Below are positions 8,207 through 17,359 of a stretch of DNA of 64,000 bases, piece by piece. The number at the start of each line of letters is the position of its first letter. Within the stretch, counting starts at the first letter, position 1. Both the position numbers and the translations under genes were made by a program. The notes beneath the pieces were generated by a model, which did not search any database, was not told the origin of the DNA, and worked only from the letters and a program-made list of their open reading frames with translations. Source of the DNA: an uncultured Acetatifactor sp. (lineage in GTDB: Bacteria; Bacillota; Clostridia; Lachnospirales; Lachnospiraceae); assembly GCA_947625675.1 (NCBI GenBank), contig CANQPH010000001.1, forward strand, positions 37,298 to 101,297, written 5' to 3'.

Positions 8207-8617
8207 ATGAAGTCTATGAATAGGCACGAGCAGAGAGAGCAGATTTTCCGGCTTTTGTTCCGAGTGGATTTTTTCCCCCTGGAAGAGCTTCCGGAACAGG
8301 TGAAGCTGTTCTTTGAAGAGGAAGAATTGGCGGACATTTCCCAGAAGGATATGGACTACATCGTTCACAAATACGAAGCGATTTTGGAAAAGCTTCCGGA
8401 AATCGACGCCAGGCTGAGCGAGAAGGCGGAGGGCTGGAAGCTGGATCGCATGGGCAAGGCGGAGCTGACGGTGCTGCGCCTCGGCCTGTATGAGATGCTG
8501 TATGACGATCAGATCCCGGTGGGCGTGGCCATTAACGAGGCGGTGGAGATTGCCAAGACCTTCGGACAGGATAATTCCGGTGGGTTCGTGAATGCGGTTC
8601 TGGCAAAATTCGTGTAG
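8207..8617 (+). CDS. nusB: Transcription antitermination factor NusB
   Basis: This 136-aa all-helical RNA-binding protein acts with NusE (S10) on boxA in rRNA antitermination. It has the N-terminal [13 protein letters not shown] and the C-terminal signature LRLGLYEML followed by [16 protein letters not shown] and [10 protein letters not shown]. Length is typical. AAGGA precedes ATG 8207, though an alternative ATG at 8216 is possible. It is tightly coupled to the genes on both sides. Confidence 0.95.
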   Translation: MKSMNRHEQREQIFRLLFRVDFFPLEELPEQVKLFFEEEELADISQKDMDYIVHKYEAILEKLPEIDARLSEKAEGWKLDRMGKAELTVLRLGLYEMLYDDQIPVGVAINEAVEIAKTFGQDNSGGFVNAVLAKFV

Positions 8618-8626
8618 GGTTTGGTG

Positions 8627-9853
8627 ATGGCGATTCGTAAAAATGTATATACGGTTTCACAAGTGAATGCTTATGTCAAAAATATGTTCACGCAGGATTA
8701 TATCTGCCGGTCTCTTCTCGTAAAGGGGGAAGTCAGCAACTGCAAATATCATTCTTCTGGACATATTTATTTTACTTTGAAGGATGCCGGGGGAGCCATT
8801 AACTGCGTGATGTTCGCCGGTTACCGCAGCGGCCTTTCCTTCCGGTTGTTGGAAGGGCAGCAGGTGATTGCGGGCGGAACTCTGGACGTCTATGAAAGGG
8901 ATGGAAAATACCAGCTCTATGTCAAACAGATCCTTCTGGACGGGGCAGGGCGGCTCTACGAGCAGTTCGAACAGTTGAAACGGGAGCTGGAGGAAATGGG
9001 CATGTTTTCTCCGGAGTACAAGCGGCCCATTCCCAAGTATATCAGGACTTTGGGCGTGGTGACTGCGGATACCGGGGCGGCGGTGCGGGACATCATTCAG
9101 ATCACCAGGCGGCGGAATCCTTATGTGCAGATCCTTTTGTACCCGGCCATCGTCCAGGGAGAGACTGCGGCGGAAAGTATCGTGAAGGGAAGCCATGCCC
9201 TGGAACGGAAGGGCGTGGACGTGATGATCGTGGGCCGGGGCGGCGGCTCCATGGAGGATCTCTGGGCCTTCAATGAGCGGATCGTGGCCCAGGCCGCCTT
9301 TGACTGCAGCGTCCCCATCATATCCGCCGTGGGGCATGAGACGGACACCACCATCCTGGATTACGTGGCGGATCTGAGGGCTCCTACCCCGTCTGCGGCG
9401 GCGGAGCTGGCGGTGGCGGACATCCGGCTGGTTTTTGAACGGTTCCAGGGTTATGGAGAGCATCTGCGGAGACTCATGAACCGGCAGATTTCCGTCCAGA
9501 GAGGTCGTCTCGCCCAATGCGAGAGACATCTTAAGCTGTTAAGTCCCTCGGGCAGGATCCGGGAGCAGAAAATGCGTTGTGCGCAGATGGAGGACAGGCT
9601 ATCCCTCTTGATGGAGCGGATTCTGGAGGACAGGCGGCACAGGCTGGATCTTTATATTGAGAAGATGAAGGGATTGTCCCCTCTGGAAAAATTGAGCAGC
9701 GGGTATTCCTACGTGGAGGATGACGCCGGGCGGAATATTCGTTCCATAGAACAGGTGTGCCCCGGAGATCGTCTGAAAATCCGGGTGCGGGACGGAAGGA
9801 TCGATGCGGTGGCGACCGGTACCGGAAAAGTGGAGGACGCAGGAAATGAGTGA
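8627..9853 (+). CDS. xseA: Exodeoxyribonuclease VII large subunit
   Basis: This 408-aa catalytic subunit of ExoVII degrades single-stranded DNA to oligonucleotides. It has an N-terminal OB-fold (YTVSQVNAYVKNMF, then YHSSGHIYFTLKD) and a catalytic core with GVVTADTGAAVRDI, DVMIVGRGGGSMEDLW and SAVGHETDTTILDYVAD, followed by a long coiled-coil region. In-frame TTG 8621 and GTG 8624 also exist; ATG 8627 fits the upstream TAGGG best. It overlaps xseB by 8 nt. Confidence 0.94.
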   Translation: MAIRKNVYTVSQVNAYVKNMFTQDYICRSLLVKGEVSNCKYHSSGHIYFTLKDAGGAINCVMFAGYRSGLSFRLLEGQQVIAGGTLDVYERDGKYQLYVKQILLDGAGRLYEQFEQLKRELEEMGMFSPEYKRPIPKYIRTLGVVTADTGAAVRDIIQITRRRNPYVQILLYPAIVQGETAAESIVKGSHALERKGVDVMIVGRGGGSMEDLWAFNERIVAQAAFDCSVPIISAVGHETDTTILDYVADLRAPTPSAAAELAVADIRLVFERFQGYGEHLRRLMNRQISVQRGRLAQCERHLKLLSPSGRIREQKMRCAQMEDRLSLLMERILEDRRHRLDLYIEKMKGLSPLEKLSSGYSYVEDDAGRNIRSIEQVCPGDRLKIRVRDGRIDAVATGTGKVEDAGNE

Positions 9854-10115
9854 ATTGAGAGAGAACGAGACGAGGATGCGGGAAACCGGACAGGCGGATG
9901 AAATGCGGGAGACCGGAAAGCTGACCCTGGAGGATCATTTTGAAAAGCTGGAGCAGACCATCGGACGCCTGGAGGAAGAGGATATTTCCCTGGAGGAAGC
10001 CTTTCGGGCCTATAGCGAGGGGATGAGGCTGCTGAAGGAATGCAATGACCAGATCGACCGGGTGGAAAAGAAGGTGCTGAAGCTGACGGAAGAGGGAACA
10101 CTGGAAGAACTATAG
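9846..10115 (+). CDS. xseB: Exodeoxyribonuclease VII small subunit
   Basis: This 89-aa helical partner of XseA has the core LTLEDHFEKLEQTIGRLEE, then ISLEEAFRAYSEGMRLLKEC. ATG 9846 overlaps the xseA stop and follows AGGAA. The N-terminus has about 25 extra polar residues with the repeated block MRETG before the conserved domain, a small example of the repetitive insertions seen elsewhere in this window. Confidence 0.92.
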   Translation: MSELRENETRMRETGQADEMRETGKLTLEDHFEKLEQTIGRLEEEDISLEEAFRAYSEGMRLLKECNDQIDRVEKKVLKLTEEGTLEEL

Positions 10116-10207
10116 CCATAAAACACATTGGAAGAGATCCGGAGGAAAGTCCTGAAAAGTCTCTTTGAGTCAGGTGCCGTCCGAGCGGCGGCGGAATGCG
10201 AGGAAAC

Positions 10208-11107
10208 ATGGAAGAAAAAGAATTTCGGCAGGAAATGCAGAAGAAGGTGGAAGGCATCGAAGGGATACTTCGGAAATATCTGCCGGAAGAAAAAGGGTTC
10301 CAGAAGACGGTGCTGGAGGCCATGAACTACAGCGTGCTGGCCGGAGGGAAGCGGCTGCGTCCCTTGCTGATGCAGGAGACTTACCGTCTTTTTGGAGGAA
10401 AAGACAAAGTGGTGGAGCCTTTCATGGCGGCCATCGAGATGATTCACACCTATTCCCTGGTCCATGACGATCTGCCCGCCATGGACGACGATGAATACAG
10501 GAGAGGCCGGAAGACCACCCATGCGGTGTATGGGGAGGCCATGGGGATCCTGGCCGGGGACGGTCTTTTGAATTTCGCTTTTGAGACGGCTCTGAAGGCT
10601 TTTTCCGAGACGGATTCCTGCGGAGCTGCGGCCAGGGCCCTGACCGTTCTGGCGGCCAAGGCGGGGGTCTACGGGATGATCGGGGGCCAGACGGCGGACG
10701 TGGAGGCGGAAGGGCTGGAAGAGGTCAGCCTGGAGCGGCTTCTTTTCATCCATGCCCACAAGACGGCGGCCCTGATCCAGGCCGCCATGATGGTGGGAGC
10801 CATCCTGGCCGGGGCGGCCGGGGAAGAAGTGGCCCGGGTGGAAAAGTGCGCCTATGACGTGGGCATCGCCTTTCAGATTCAGGATGATATCCTGGACGTG
10901 ACCGGAAGCCTGGAGGAACTTGGGAAGCCCGTGGGCAGCGATGCGAAAAACCGCAAGCAGACCTATGTGACCATAAAGGGACTGGAGGAATCCGCAAAAG
11001 AAGTGGATCGGCTTTCCAGGGAGGCCGCAGACATCCTGGATGGATTCGGGGGGGATGGAGAATTTTTGAAACAGTTGGTGCTTTCGCTGATAAATCGCCG
11101 GAATTAA
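10208..11107 (+). CDS. ispA: Polyprenyl synthetase, farnesyl/geranyl diphosphate synthase type
   Basis: This 299-aa prenyltransferase condenses IPP with allylic diphosphates. The first aspartate-rich motif is HDDLPAMDDDEYRRG, the second is FQIQDDILDV, and GGKRLRPLL binds the substrate. The AMDDD spacing and the position between xseB and dxs indicate a short-chain IspA-type enzyme. I chose ATG 10208, which follows GCGAGG, over ATG 10196, which has no ribosome site. It supplies undecaprenyl and quinone precursors from the MEP pathway started by the next gene. Confidence 0.92.
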   Translation: MEEKEFRQEMQKKVEGIEGILRKYLPEEKGFQKTVLEAMNYSVLAGGKRLRPLLMQETYRLFGGKDKVVEPFMAAIEMIHTYSLVHDDLPAMDDDEYRRGRKTTHAVYGEAMGILAGDGLLNFAFETALKAFSETDSCGAAARALTVLAAKAGVYGMIGGQTADVEAEGLEEVSLERLLFIHAHKTAALIQAAMMVGAILAGAAGEEVARVEKCAYDVGIAFQIQDDILDVTGSLEELGKPVGSDAKNRKQTYVTIKGLEESAKEVDRLSREAADILDGFGGDGEFLKQLVLSLINRRN

Positions 11108-11122
11108 GGTGAGGAAAAATAC

Positions 11123-12976
11123 ATGCTTTTGGACGAAATCAATCAGGTGAATGATATTAAGAAAATAGACAAATCGGACTGGAACGCCCTGGCGGAGGAA
11201 ATCCGGCAGTTCCTGATCGAGAAGATCAGCGTGACCGGGGGGCATCTGGGCTCCAATCTGGGGGTGGTGGAACTGACCATGGCCCTGCATCTGGCGTTGG
11301 ATCTGCCGGAAGACAAGATCATCTGGGACGTGGGGCATCAGTCTTATACCCATAAGCTTTTGACGGGCCGGAAGGAAGGCTTTGACAATCTGCGCAAATG
11401 GGGCGGCATGAGCGGGTTCCCCAAGAGGAAGGAGAGCGATTGCGACACCTTTGACACGGGGCACAGCTCCACCTCCATTTCCGCCGGGCTGGGTCTGGTG
11501 AAGGCCCGGGATCTGCTGGGAGAAAAGCGTACCATCGTGGCGGTGATCGGGGACGGCTCCCTGACCGGAGGTATGGCCTATGAGGCCATGAACAATGCGG
11601 CCAAGCTGGAGACGAATTTTATCATTATCCTGAATGACAACAACATGTCCATATCGGAGAACGTGGGAGGCGTGTCCAAATACCTGAACAATATCCGGAC
11701 GGCGGCGGGGTATCTGGGCTTGAAGGAAAGCATCTACAACGCTCTGATGAGCACGCCCGGAGGGGACAACGTGGTGTCCAAGATCCGCCGGGCCAAAAGC
11801 AGCTTTAAGCAGCTGGTGATCCCGGGGATGTTTTTTGAGGACATGGGCCTCACCTATCTGGGACCGGTGGACGGCCATGACATAGGGGCCCTGGTACGGG
11901 TGCTGCGGGACGCCAAGCGGGTGAAGGGCGCCGTGCTGATCCACGCTCTGACCCAGAAGGGAAAGGGTTACGGTCCTGCGGAGCGGCATCCCGCCCGGTT
12001 CCATGGGGCGGAGCCTTTTGATATTGAGACGGGAATTCCTTCCCATCCCAGGTCCGTGGCCAATTATACGGATGTTTTTTCCACGGTGATGTGCAAGCTG
12101 GGGGCCAGGGACGGGAAGGTGGTGGCCATTACGGCGGCCATGGCGGACGGCACGGGACTGAAGCGCTTCCGCAACATGTACCCGGATCGTTTCTTCGACG
12201 TGGGCATTGCGGAGCAGCATGCGGTCACCTTTGCCGCCGGACTGGCGGTGGGGGGACTGAAGCCCATCGTGGCCATTTATTCTTCTTTTCTGCAGAGGGC
12301 CTACGACCAGATCCTCCATGACGTCTGTATCCAGAATCTTCCGGTGGTCTTTGCCATTGACCGGGCTGGTCTGGTGGGCAGCGACGGGGAGACGCACCAG
12401 GGCAACTTCGATCTGTCCTATCTTTCCCAGATGCCCAACATGCATGTCCTTGCGCCGAAGAACAAGTGGGAACTGTCGGATATGCTGAAATTCGCCCTTT
12501 CCCTGGGCGTTCCCGTGGCCGTGCGTTATCCCCGGGGCGAAGCCTATGCGGGCCTTCGGGATTTCAGGGCCCCCATGGAATTGGGGAAGGCGGAGTGGAT
12601 TTACGAGGAAGAAGAGATCGCCCTGTTCGCCGTGGGCAGCATGGTGAAGACGGCGGAAGAGGTGCGGGACAGGCTCCATGAGAAGGGCCATTGGGCCAGC
12701 CTGATCAATGCCCGTTTCGTCAAACCCATGGACGAGGAAGCGGTCCTGACAGCCTGCGGGAATCACCGTCTGATCGTCACCCTGGAAGAAAACGTGGCCT
12801 GCGGCGGCTACGGGGAGCGGGTCCTGGACTGCATGAAGTCCCATGGGAAGGACAACCTGTACATGAACATTTCCATCCCGGACGCCTTCGTGGCCCACGG
12901 AAACGTGGAAAAGCTGAAGCAGGAGCTGGGCATGGATGCGGACAGCGTTGTGGCGAGGATATTGGAACGCTTGTAA
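11123..12976 (+). CDS. dxs: 1-deoxy-D-xylulose-5-phosphate synthase
   Basis: This 617-aa thiamine-diphosphate enzyme makes DXP from pyruvate and glyceraldehyde-3-phosphate, the first step of the MEP isoprenoid pathway. Visible features are GHLGSNLGVVELTMALH, the ThDP site GDGSLTGGMAYEAMNNA with NDNNMSIS, the transketolase pyrimidine domain RFFDVGIAEQHAVTFAAGLA, and the C-terminal domain. Start ATG 11123 follows AAGGTGAGG. It is 15 nt downstream of ispA, giving a compact isoprenoid module. Confidence 0.96.
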   Translation: MLLDEINQVNDIKKIDKSDWNALAEEIRQFLIEKISVTGGHLGSNLGVVELTMALHLALDLPEDKIIWDVGHQSYTHKLLTGRKEGFDNLRKWGGMSGFPKRKESDCDTFDTGHSSTSISAGLGLVKARDLLGEKRTIVAVIGDGSLTGGMAYEAMNNAAKLETNFIIILNDNNMSISENVGGVSKYLNNIRTAAGYLGLKESIYNALMSTPGGDNVVSKIRRAKSSFKQLVIPGMFFEDMGLTYLGPVDGHDIGALVRVLRDAKRVKGAVLIHALTQKGKGYGPAERHPARFHGAEPFDIETGIPSHPRSVANYTDVFSTVMCKLGARDGKVVAITAAMADGTGLKRFRNMYPDRFFDVGIAEQHAVTFAAGLAVGGLKPIVAIYSSFLQRAYDQILHDVCIQNLPVVFAIDRAGLVGSDGETHQGNFDLSYLSQMPNMHVLAPKNKWELSDMLKFALSLGVPVAVRYPRGEAYAGLRDFRAPMELGKAEWIYEEEEIALFAVGSMVKTAEEVRDRLHEKGHWASLINARFVKPMDEEAVLTACGNHRLIVTLEENVACGGYGERVLDCMKSHGKDNLYMNISIPDAFVAHGNVEKLKQELGMDADSVVARILERL

Positions 12977-12998
12977 AAGGGACTGGGAAGGAAGATCA

Positions 12999-13853
12999 AT
13001 GAAGGAACGCTTGGATAATCTGCTGGTGGCGCAGGGTTATGCCCCGTCCCGGGAGAAGGCGAAGGCCATCATCATGTCCGGCATCGTCTACGTGAACGGG
13101 CAGAAAGAAGACAAGGCCGGAAGCGGTTTTGATCCCCAGAAAACCAGGATCGAGGTGAGGGGAAGCACCCTCAAATACGTGAGTCGGGGCGGACTGAAGC
13201 TGGAGAAGGCTTGTGAGTGCTGGCAGATCGCTCTGGAAGGCAAAATCTGCATGGATATCGGCGCATCCACCGGGGGCTTCACGGACTGTATGCTCCAAAA
13301 CGGTGCGGCGAAGGTGTATTCCGTGGATGTGGGGCAGGGACAGCTGGCCTGGAAGCTGCGCAATGATCCCCGTGTGGTCAACATGGAGAAGACCAATTTC
13401 CGTTACATGAAACGAGAAGATATAGGGGAAAAACTGGATTTTGCCAGCGTGGACGTGTCCTTTATTTCTTTGGACAAAATTCTGCCCCCGGCCTGGGACT
13501 TGCTGAAGGAAGGGGCCCAGATGGTCTGTCTGATCAAACCCCAATTCGAGGCGGGAAGGGAAAAGGTGGGCAAAAAGGGTGTCGTCCGGGAAGCCTCCAC
13601 GCACCGGGAAGTGATCGCCAGAGTGCTGGAGTTCGCAGTGGAGACGGGTTTTGAGATCCTGCATCTGGAATTTTCCCCCATCAAGGGACCGGAGGGTAAT
13701 ATCGAATATCTGCTGCATCTCCAAAAAAGAAAAACGGGGGAGCCGAAAGGCTTCCGACAGACCTGCCAGGCAGCCGAAGGGGAGGATTGGCAGGGTGAGA
13801 TCGCACAGGTGGTGGACAGGGCCCATGAGAGCTTGAGCGCAGGAAGCGCATAG
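12999..13853 (+). CDS. tlyA: TlyA family rRNA 2'-O-methyltransferase (S4 domain)
   Basis: This 284-aa protein has an N-terminal S4 RNA-binding domain (residues 1-60, RLDNLLVAQGYAPSREKAK) and a Rossmann methyltransferase domain with the SAM motif CMDIGASTGGFTDCML. TlyA enzymes methylate rRNA ribose 2'-OH; some homologues were first called hemolysins. ATG 12999 follows GGAAGGAAG and excludes 21 upstream in-frame residues that overlap dxs. The dxs-tlyA-nadK-argR-recN order is typical of Clostridia. Confidence 0.93.
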   Translation: MKERLDNLLVAQGYAPSREKAKAIIMSGIVYVNGQKEDKAGSGFDPQKTRIEVRGSTLKYVSRGGLKLEKACECWQIALEGKICMDIGASTGGFTDCMLQNGAAKVYSVDVGQGQLAWKLRNDPRVVNMEKTNFRYMKREDIGEKLDFASVDVSFISLDKILPPAWDLLKEGAQMVCLIKPQFEAGREKVGKKGVVREASTHREVIARVLEFAVETGFEILHLEFSPIKGPEGNIEYLLHLQKRKTGEPKGFRQTCQAAEGEDWQGEIAQVVDRAHESLSAGSA

Positions 13854-13887
13854 GGGAAGGAACATAGAACCGGAGGCACGATTGTGC

Positions 13888-14853
13888 ATGAAACATTTTG
13901 TGATATATGCCAATTCCTATAAGGATAAAGGTCTGGCGGTAACGGAACGGGTCAGACGATATCTGCTGGATCGAGGGCAGGAGTGTAGTCTGGTGCTCAT
14001 CGGAGGCGGGCAGAGCGGAAGCTTTGTGGCGAACCACGCTTCCGGCGGAGAATCGGCGTCGGATGACCGCCTGGGCGGGCAGAAACCGGGGGAAGCAGTC
14101 ATCCCGGATGGAACCTCCTGCGTGATCGTGCTGGGGGGAGACGGCACCATGCTGCAGGCGGCGGGAGAAGTCAGCCCCAACGTTCCTCTGGCAGGGGTGA
14201 ATCTGGGCAACCTGGGCTATATGGCGGAGATCGAGCCGTCCGGCCTGGAAGAGGCCCTGGATCGTCTGATTTCGGGAGATTACGAGGTGGAAAGCCGGAT
14301 GATGCTCCAGGGGCAGGTGCTGTCTCGGGGCCAGGAGTTATCCCATGGCCAGAATCTGGTTCAGGATCAGTCCGTGGCTCTGGGAGAAGAGACGTCTCCA
14401 TGCTGCGCCCTGAATGATATCGTGCTTTCCAGGCGGGGGCCGCTGCAAATCCTGGAATTCAATATTTATGTCAACGGGCAATTCCTGCATGATTATCATG
14501 CGGACGGCGTGATCGTCACCACCGCTACCGGCTCCACGGGCTACAATCTGTCGGCGGGCGGACCGATTGTGGAACCCAGGGCGGAACTGATGATGCTCAC
14601 CCCCATTTGTCCCCATTCCCTGAACCATAGAAGCATCGTTCTTTCTCCGGAGGATGAGATCCTGATCGAGATTCCGGCGGGACGGGACGGCGGAGAACAG
14701 GTCATGGAGGTCAGCTTTGACGGAGGCCACGGCATCGAGCTGCATACAGGGGACAGGCTGCGGATCGTGAGGGCCGGTCGCACCGTGAAATTTGTACGGC
14801 TGAACCAGGTGAGTTTCCTGGAAGTCCTGCACAGAAAGCTGAGCGAGAGCTGA
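13888..14853 (+). CDS. nadK: NAD kinase
   Basis: This 321-aa enzyme phosphorylates NAD to NADP. The signature GGDGTML is present, followed by GVNLGNLGYMAEI and ATGSTGYNLSAGGPIV. It is longer than typical (about 285 aa) because of polar insertions near residues 45-70 and 133-165, the second containing repeated GQ-L blocks (GQVLSRGQELSHGQN). ATG 13888 follows CGGAGG with 11-nt spacing; TTG 13882 is an alternative. Confidence 0.93.
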   Translation: MKHFVIYANSYKDKGLAVTERVRRYLLDRGQECSLVLIGGGQSGSFVANHASGGESASDDRLGGQKPGEAVIPDGTSCVIVLGGDGTMLQAAGEVSPNVPLAGVNLGNLGYMAEIEPSGLEEALDRLISGDYEVESRMMLQGQVLSRGQELSHGQNLVQDQSVALGEETSPCCALNDIVLSRRGPLQILEFNIYVNGQFLHDYHADGVIVTTATGSTGYNLSAGGPIVEPRAELMMLTPICPHSLNHRSIVLSPEDEILIEIPAGRDGGEQVMEVSFDGGHGIELHTGDRLRIVRAGRTVKFVRLNQVSFLEVLHRKLSES

Positions 14854-14876
14854 GAAGCCGATGCGAGAGCCGGGAG

Positions 14877-14990
14877 CCATCGTGATATACGAAGGTAAAT
14901 GGTGCAAAAGCTGAGAAGCATCGTGATATACGAGGGTAAATGGTGCAAAAGCCGGGAAGCATCGTGATATGCAGGGGTATAAGTTGAAGA
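14877..14990 (+). repeat. Three tandem copies of a 41-bp repeat before argR
   Basis: The block ATCGTGATATACGAGGGTAA recurs with CGTGATAT starting at 14881, 14922 and 14963, an exact 41-nt period. The first two units are nearly identical and the third diverges after about 20 nt. It fills the gap between nadK and argR and has no coding potential of its own. Confidence 0.8.
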
Positions 14991-15061
14991 CCGGTGAAAA
15001 GGCTGGAATTGCAGACGGCGGGAAGAAAAGACGGTGAAAAACCATCGAAGGAATCCTGCCC

Positions 15062-15529
15062 GTGGGAAGAGGTGGCGGTACGAAAAAGGACAGACAGGAA
15101 AAGATCATCGAGATCGTGCAAAGCAGGGAAATAGATACTCAGGAAGCTTTGGCGGCGGCCTTGGAGGGAGAGGGGTATTCCGTAACCCAGGCCACCGTTT
15201 CCAGAGACATCCGGCTGCTGGGCCTGGTCAAGATGTCTCTGGGCGACGGCAGGCAGAAGTATATGTTGCCGGAGAGAAAAGAAGGCCCCATGGAGGAAAA
15301 ATATGTCCGTGTTTTAAAGGAAGGTTTCCTCTCCATGGACAAAGCGGGCAACATCCTGGTGGTTAAGACCGTTTCCGGCATGGCCATGGCGGTGGCGGCG
15401 GCCCTGGACGCCCTGCAGCTTCCGGAAATCGTGGGCTGCATCGCCGGGGACGATACCATCATGGCGGCGCTTCGCACGCCGGAGGACACCAGCCGGGTGA
15501 TGAAGAGACTTCAAGAGATGCTGGCGTAA
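15062..15529 (+). CDS. argR: Arginine repressor ArgR
   Basis: This 155-aa winged-helix regulator of arginine metabolism has an N-terminal DNA-binding domain (KIIEIVQSREIDTQEALAA, then VTQATVSRDIRLLGLVK) and a C-terminal hexamerisation and arginine-binding domain (AGNILVVKTVSGMAMAVAAA and EIVGCIAGDDTIM). The start is probably GTG 15062, with AAGGA upstream. The tandem 41-bp repeats lie directly upstream. The gene is in its usual place before recN. Confidence 0.93.
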   Translation: MGRGGGTKKDRQEKIIEIVQSREIDTQEALAAALEGEGYSVTQATVSRDIRLLGLVKMSLGDGRQKYMLPERKEGPMEEKYVRVLKEGFLSMDKAGNILVVKTVSGMAMAVAAALDALQLPEIVGCIAGDDTIMAALRTPEDTSRVMKRLQEMLA

Positions 15530-15577
15530 ATTGGGGGAATTTGTTACTGATCGGAGAAGGTAAACGGGGTTAAAACT

Positions 15578-17266
15578 ATGCTGCAAAGCCTACATGTGAA
15601 AAACCTGGCCTTGATCGCAGAGGCCGAAATAGAATTTGAACGGGGATTGAACATTTTGACCGGTGAGACAGGGGCTGGCAAATCCGTGCTCATCGGTTCC
15701 GTCAATCTGGCCCTGGGAGGGAAGTTTGACAAGGACATGCTCCGCCGGGGAGCGGAATACGGGTTGGTGGAACTGGTCTTTCAGACGGAGGATCCCAAGG
15801 TCTCGGCAAAACTGGCCGAAATGGATTTGCCCCAGGAGGAAGAGGGCACGGTGATCATCAGCAGAAGGCTCCAGACCGGGAGAAACACTTGCAAGGTCAA
15901 CGGGGAGACCGTGACGGCCAGACAGGTGAAGGAACTGGCGGAGCTTCTCATCGATATTCATGGGCAGCATGAGCACCAGTCCCTGCTTCACAAGAAAAAG
16001 CATATGGAGATTCTGGACGCCTATTGCGGGGAAGATTTTTTGCGGCCGGCGGAAGAGGTGCGCAGACTCTATGGGGAGTGCAGGGAGCTCCGCCGCAGGA
16101 TCGAGGAGGAATCTCTGGACGAGGAAGCCAAGGCCAGGGAGCAGGCCATGGCGGAATATGAGTGCCGGGAGATCGAAGAGGCCCGCCTGACCGCAGGCGA
16201 GGACGAGGAGCTGGAACAGCGGTACCGTAAGATGTCCAACGGCAGGAAGATCACGGAAAACCTGGGAGAATGTTATCAATACACAGGAAATGATTCCTCG
16301 GAAGGGGCGGGAAACTCCCTGAGCCGCGCTCTCAGAGCCCTGCGCACGGTCACCGCTTATGATCCGGCCCTGTCCCAGATGGAGGAGCAGCTCCAGGAGA
16401 TCGAGGGCCTGCTGTCGGATTTTAACAGAGAGGCTTCAGAATATCTGGAGGATTGTGAATTCGAGGAAGAGGACTTCCGGCAGGTGGAGGATCGCCTCAA
16501 CGAACTGAACCGGCTGAAGGGAAAATACGGCAAGACCCTGGAAGAGGTTCTGCAGTACGGGGAAAAATGCCGGCGCACCCTGGAAAAACTGCAGGATTAC
16601 GACGGTTATATGAACGGCCTGAAGGCGGAACTGGCGAGGAAGGAAGAAGCGCTTTTGAAGGCCTGCGAGAAGTTGTCTGAGATCCGCAGGAGAAACGGGG
16701 CGGAGCTGACTATCCGCCTGACGGAAGCTTTGGTGAATCTGAATTTCTTAAGCGTGGACTTCGAGATCGAGGTGCGCCCTGGACAGGCGGTCACGGAAAA
16801 AGGATATGACGACGTGGAATTCCTGATTTCCACCAATCCGGGAGAGAGCCTTAAGCCCCTGGCCCAGGTGGCCAGCGGCGGAGAATTGTCCCGGGTGATG
16901 CTGGCCATCAAGACGGTGCTGGCGGAAAAGGATTCTATCGACACCCTGATCTTTGATGAAATCGACGCCGGGATCAGCGGCAGGACCGCCTGGAAGGTGT
17001 CCGAGCAGCTGGACACGGCCGCCAGGGCCCATCAAGTGATCTGCATCACCCACCTGCCTCAGATTGCCGCCATGGCGGACGCCCATTTTGTCATTGAAAA
17101 AAGCAGCACGGAAGACGCCACTATCACGGATATCTGCCGTACCGGGGAGGAAGGGAGTCTTCGGGAGCTGGCCAGACTTTTGGGCGGCGACACCCTGACG
17201 GAGGCGGCCCTGACCAATGCCAGGGAAATGCGGGAAATGGCGCTGGCTCACAAAGAAAAGGTATAA
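15578..17266 (+). CDS. recN: DNA repair protein RecN
   Basis: This 562-aa SMC-like ATPase acts in double-strand break repair. The Walker A motif is ILTGETGAGKS near residue 28. A central coiled-coil region covers about residues 150-390. The ABC signature ASGGELSRVMLAIK is followed by Walker B LIFDEIDAGISG. ATG 15578 follows GGAGAAGG at a rather long distance. Length is typical. Confidence 0.96.
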   Translation: MLQSLHVKNLALIAEAEIEFERGLNILTGETGAGKSVLIGSVNLALGGKFDKDMLRRGAEYGLVELVFQTEDPKVSAKLAEMDLPQEEEGTVIISRRLQTGRNTCKVNGETVTARQVKELAELLIDIHGQHEHQSLLHKKKHMEILDAYCGEDFLRPAEEVRRLYGECRELRRRIEEESLDEEAKAREQAMAEYECREIEEARLTAGEDEELEQRYRKMSNGRKITENLGECYQYTGNDSSEGAGNSLSRALRALRTVTAYDPALSQMEEQLQEIEGLLSDFNREASEYLEDCEFEEEDFRQVEDRLNELNRLKGKYGKTLEEVLQYGEKCRRTLEKLQDYDGYMNGLKAELARKEEALLKACEKLSEIRRRNGAELTIRLTEALVNLNFLSVDFEIEVRPGQAVTEKGYDDVEFLISTNPGESLKPLAQVASGGELSRVMLAIKTVLAEKDSIDTLIFDEIDAGISGRTAWKVSEQLDTAARAHQVICITHLPQIAAMADAHFVIEKSSTEDATITDICRTGEEGSLRELARLLGGDTLTEAALTNAREMREMALAHKEKV

Positions 17267-17283
17267 TTTTCCAGATTTTTTCC

Positions 17284-17312
17284 TGTTAAAAAGCGAAAAA
17301 CCTCACATACTA
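17284..17312 (+). promoter_or_regulatory. Candidate sigma-G/sigma-F promoter of spoIVB
   Basis: CATACTA at 17306-17312 matches the forespore sigma -10 consensus, and a weak TGTTAA lies 16 nt upstream. Forespore control of spoIVB is known in Bacillus. The -35 match is poor. Confidence 0.4.
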
Positions 17313-17359
17313 GATTGCAGAGAAGATCATTGGATGCAAAATGGGAAGTGAGTGAGCGG

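Noticed and set aside
10010..12898. A 962-codon open frame on the minus strand
   Set aside because: It is opposite xseB, ispA and dxs, all firmly identified. No domain is visible in the antisense product.
14877..14990. Possible CRISPR array
   Set aside because: The 41-bp units are contiguous direct repeats without unique spacers, and no cas genes are present.
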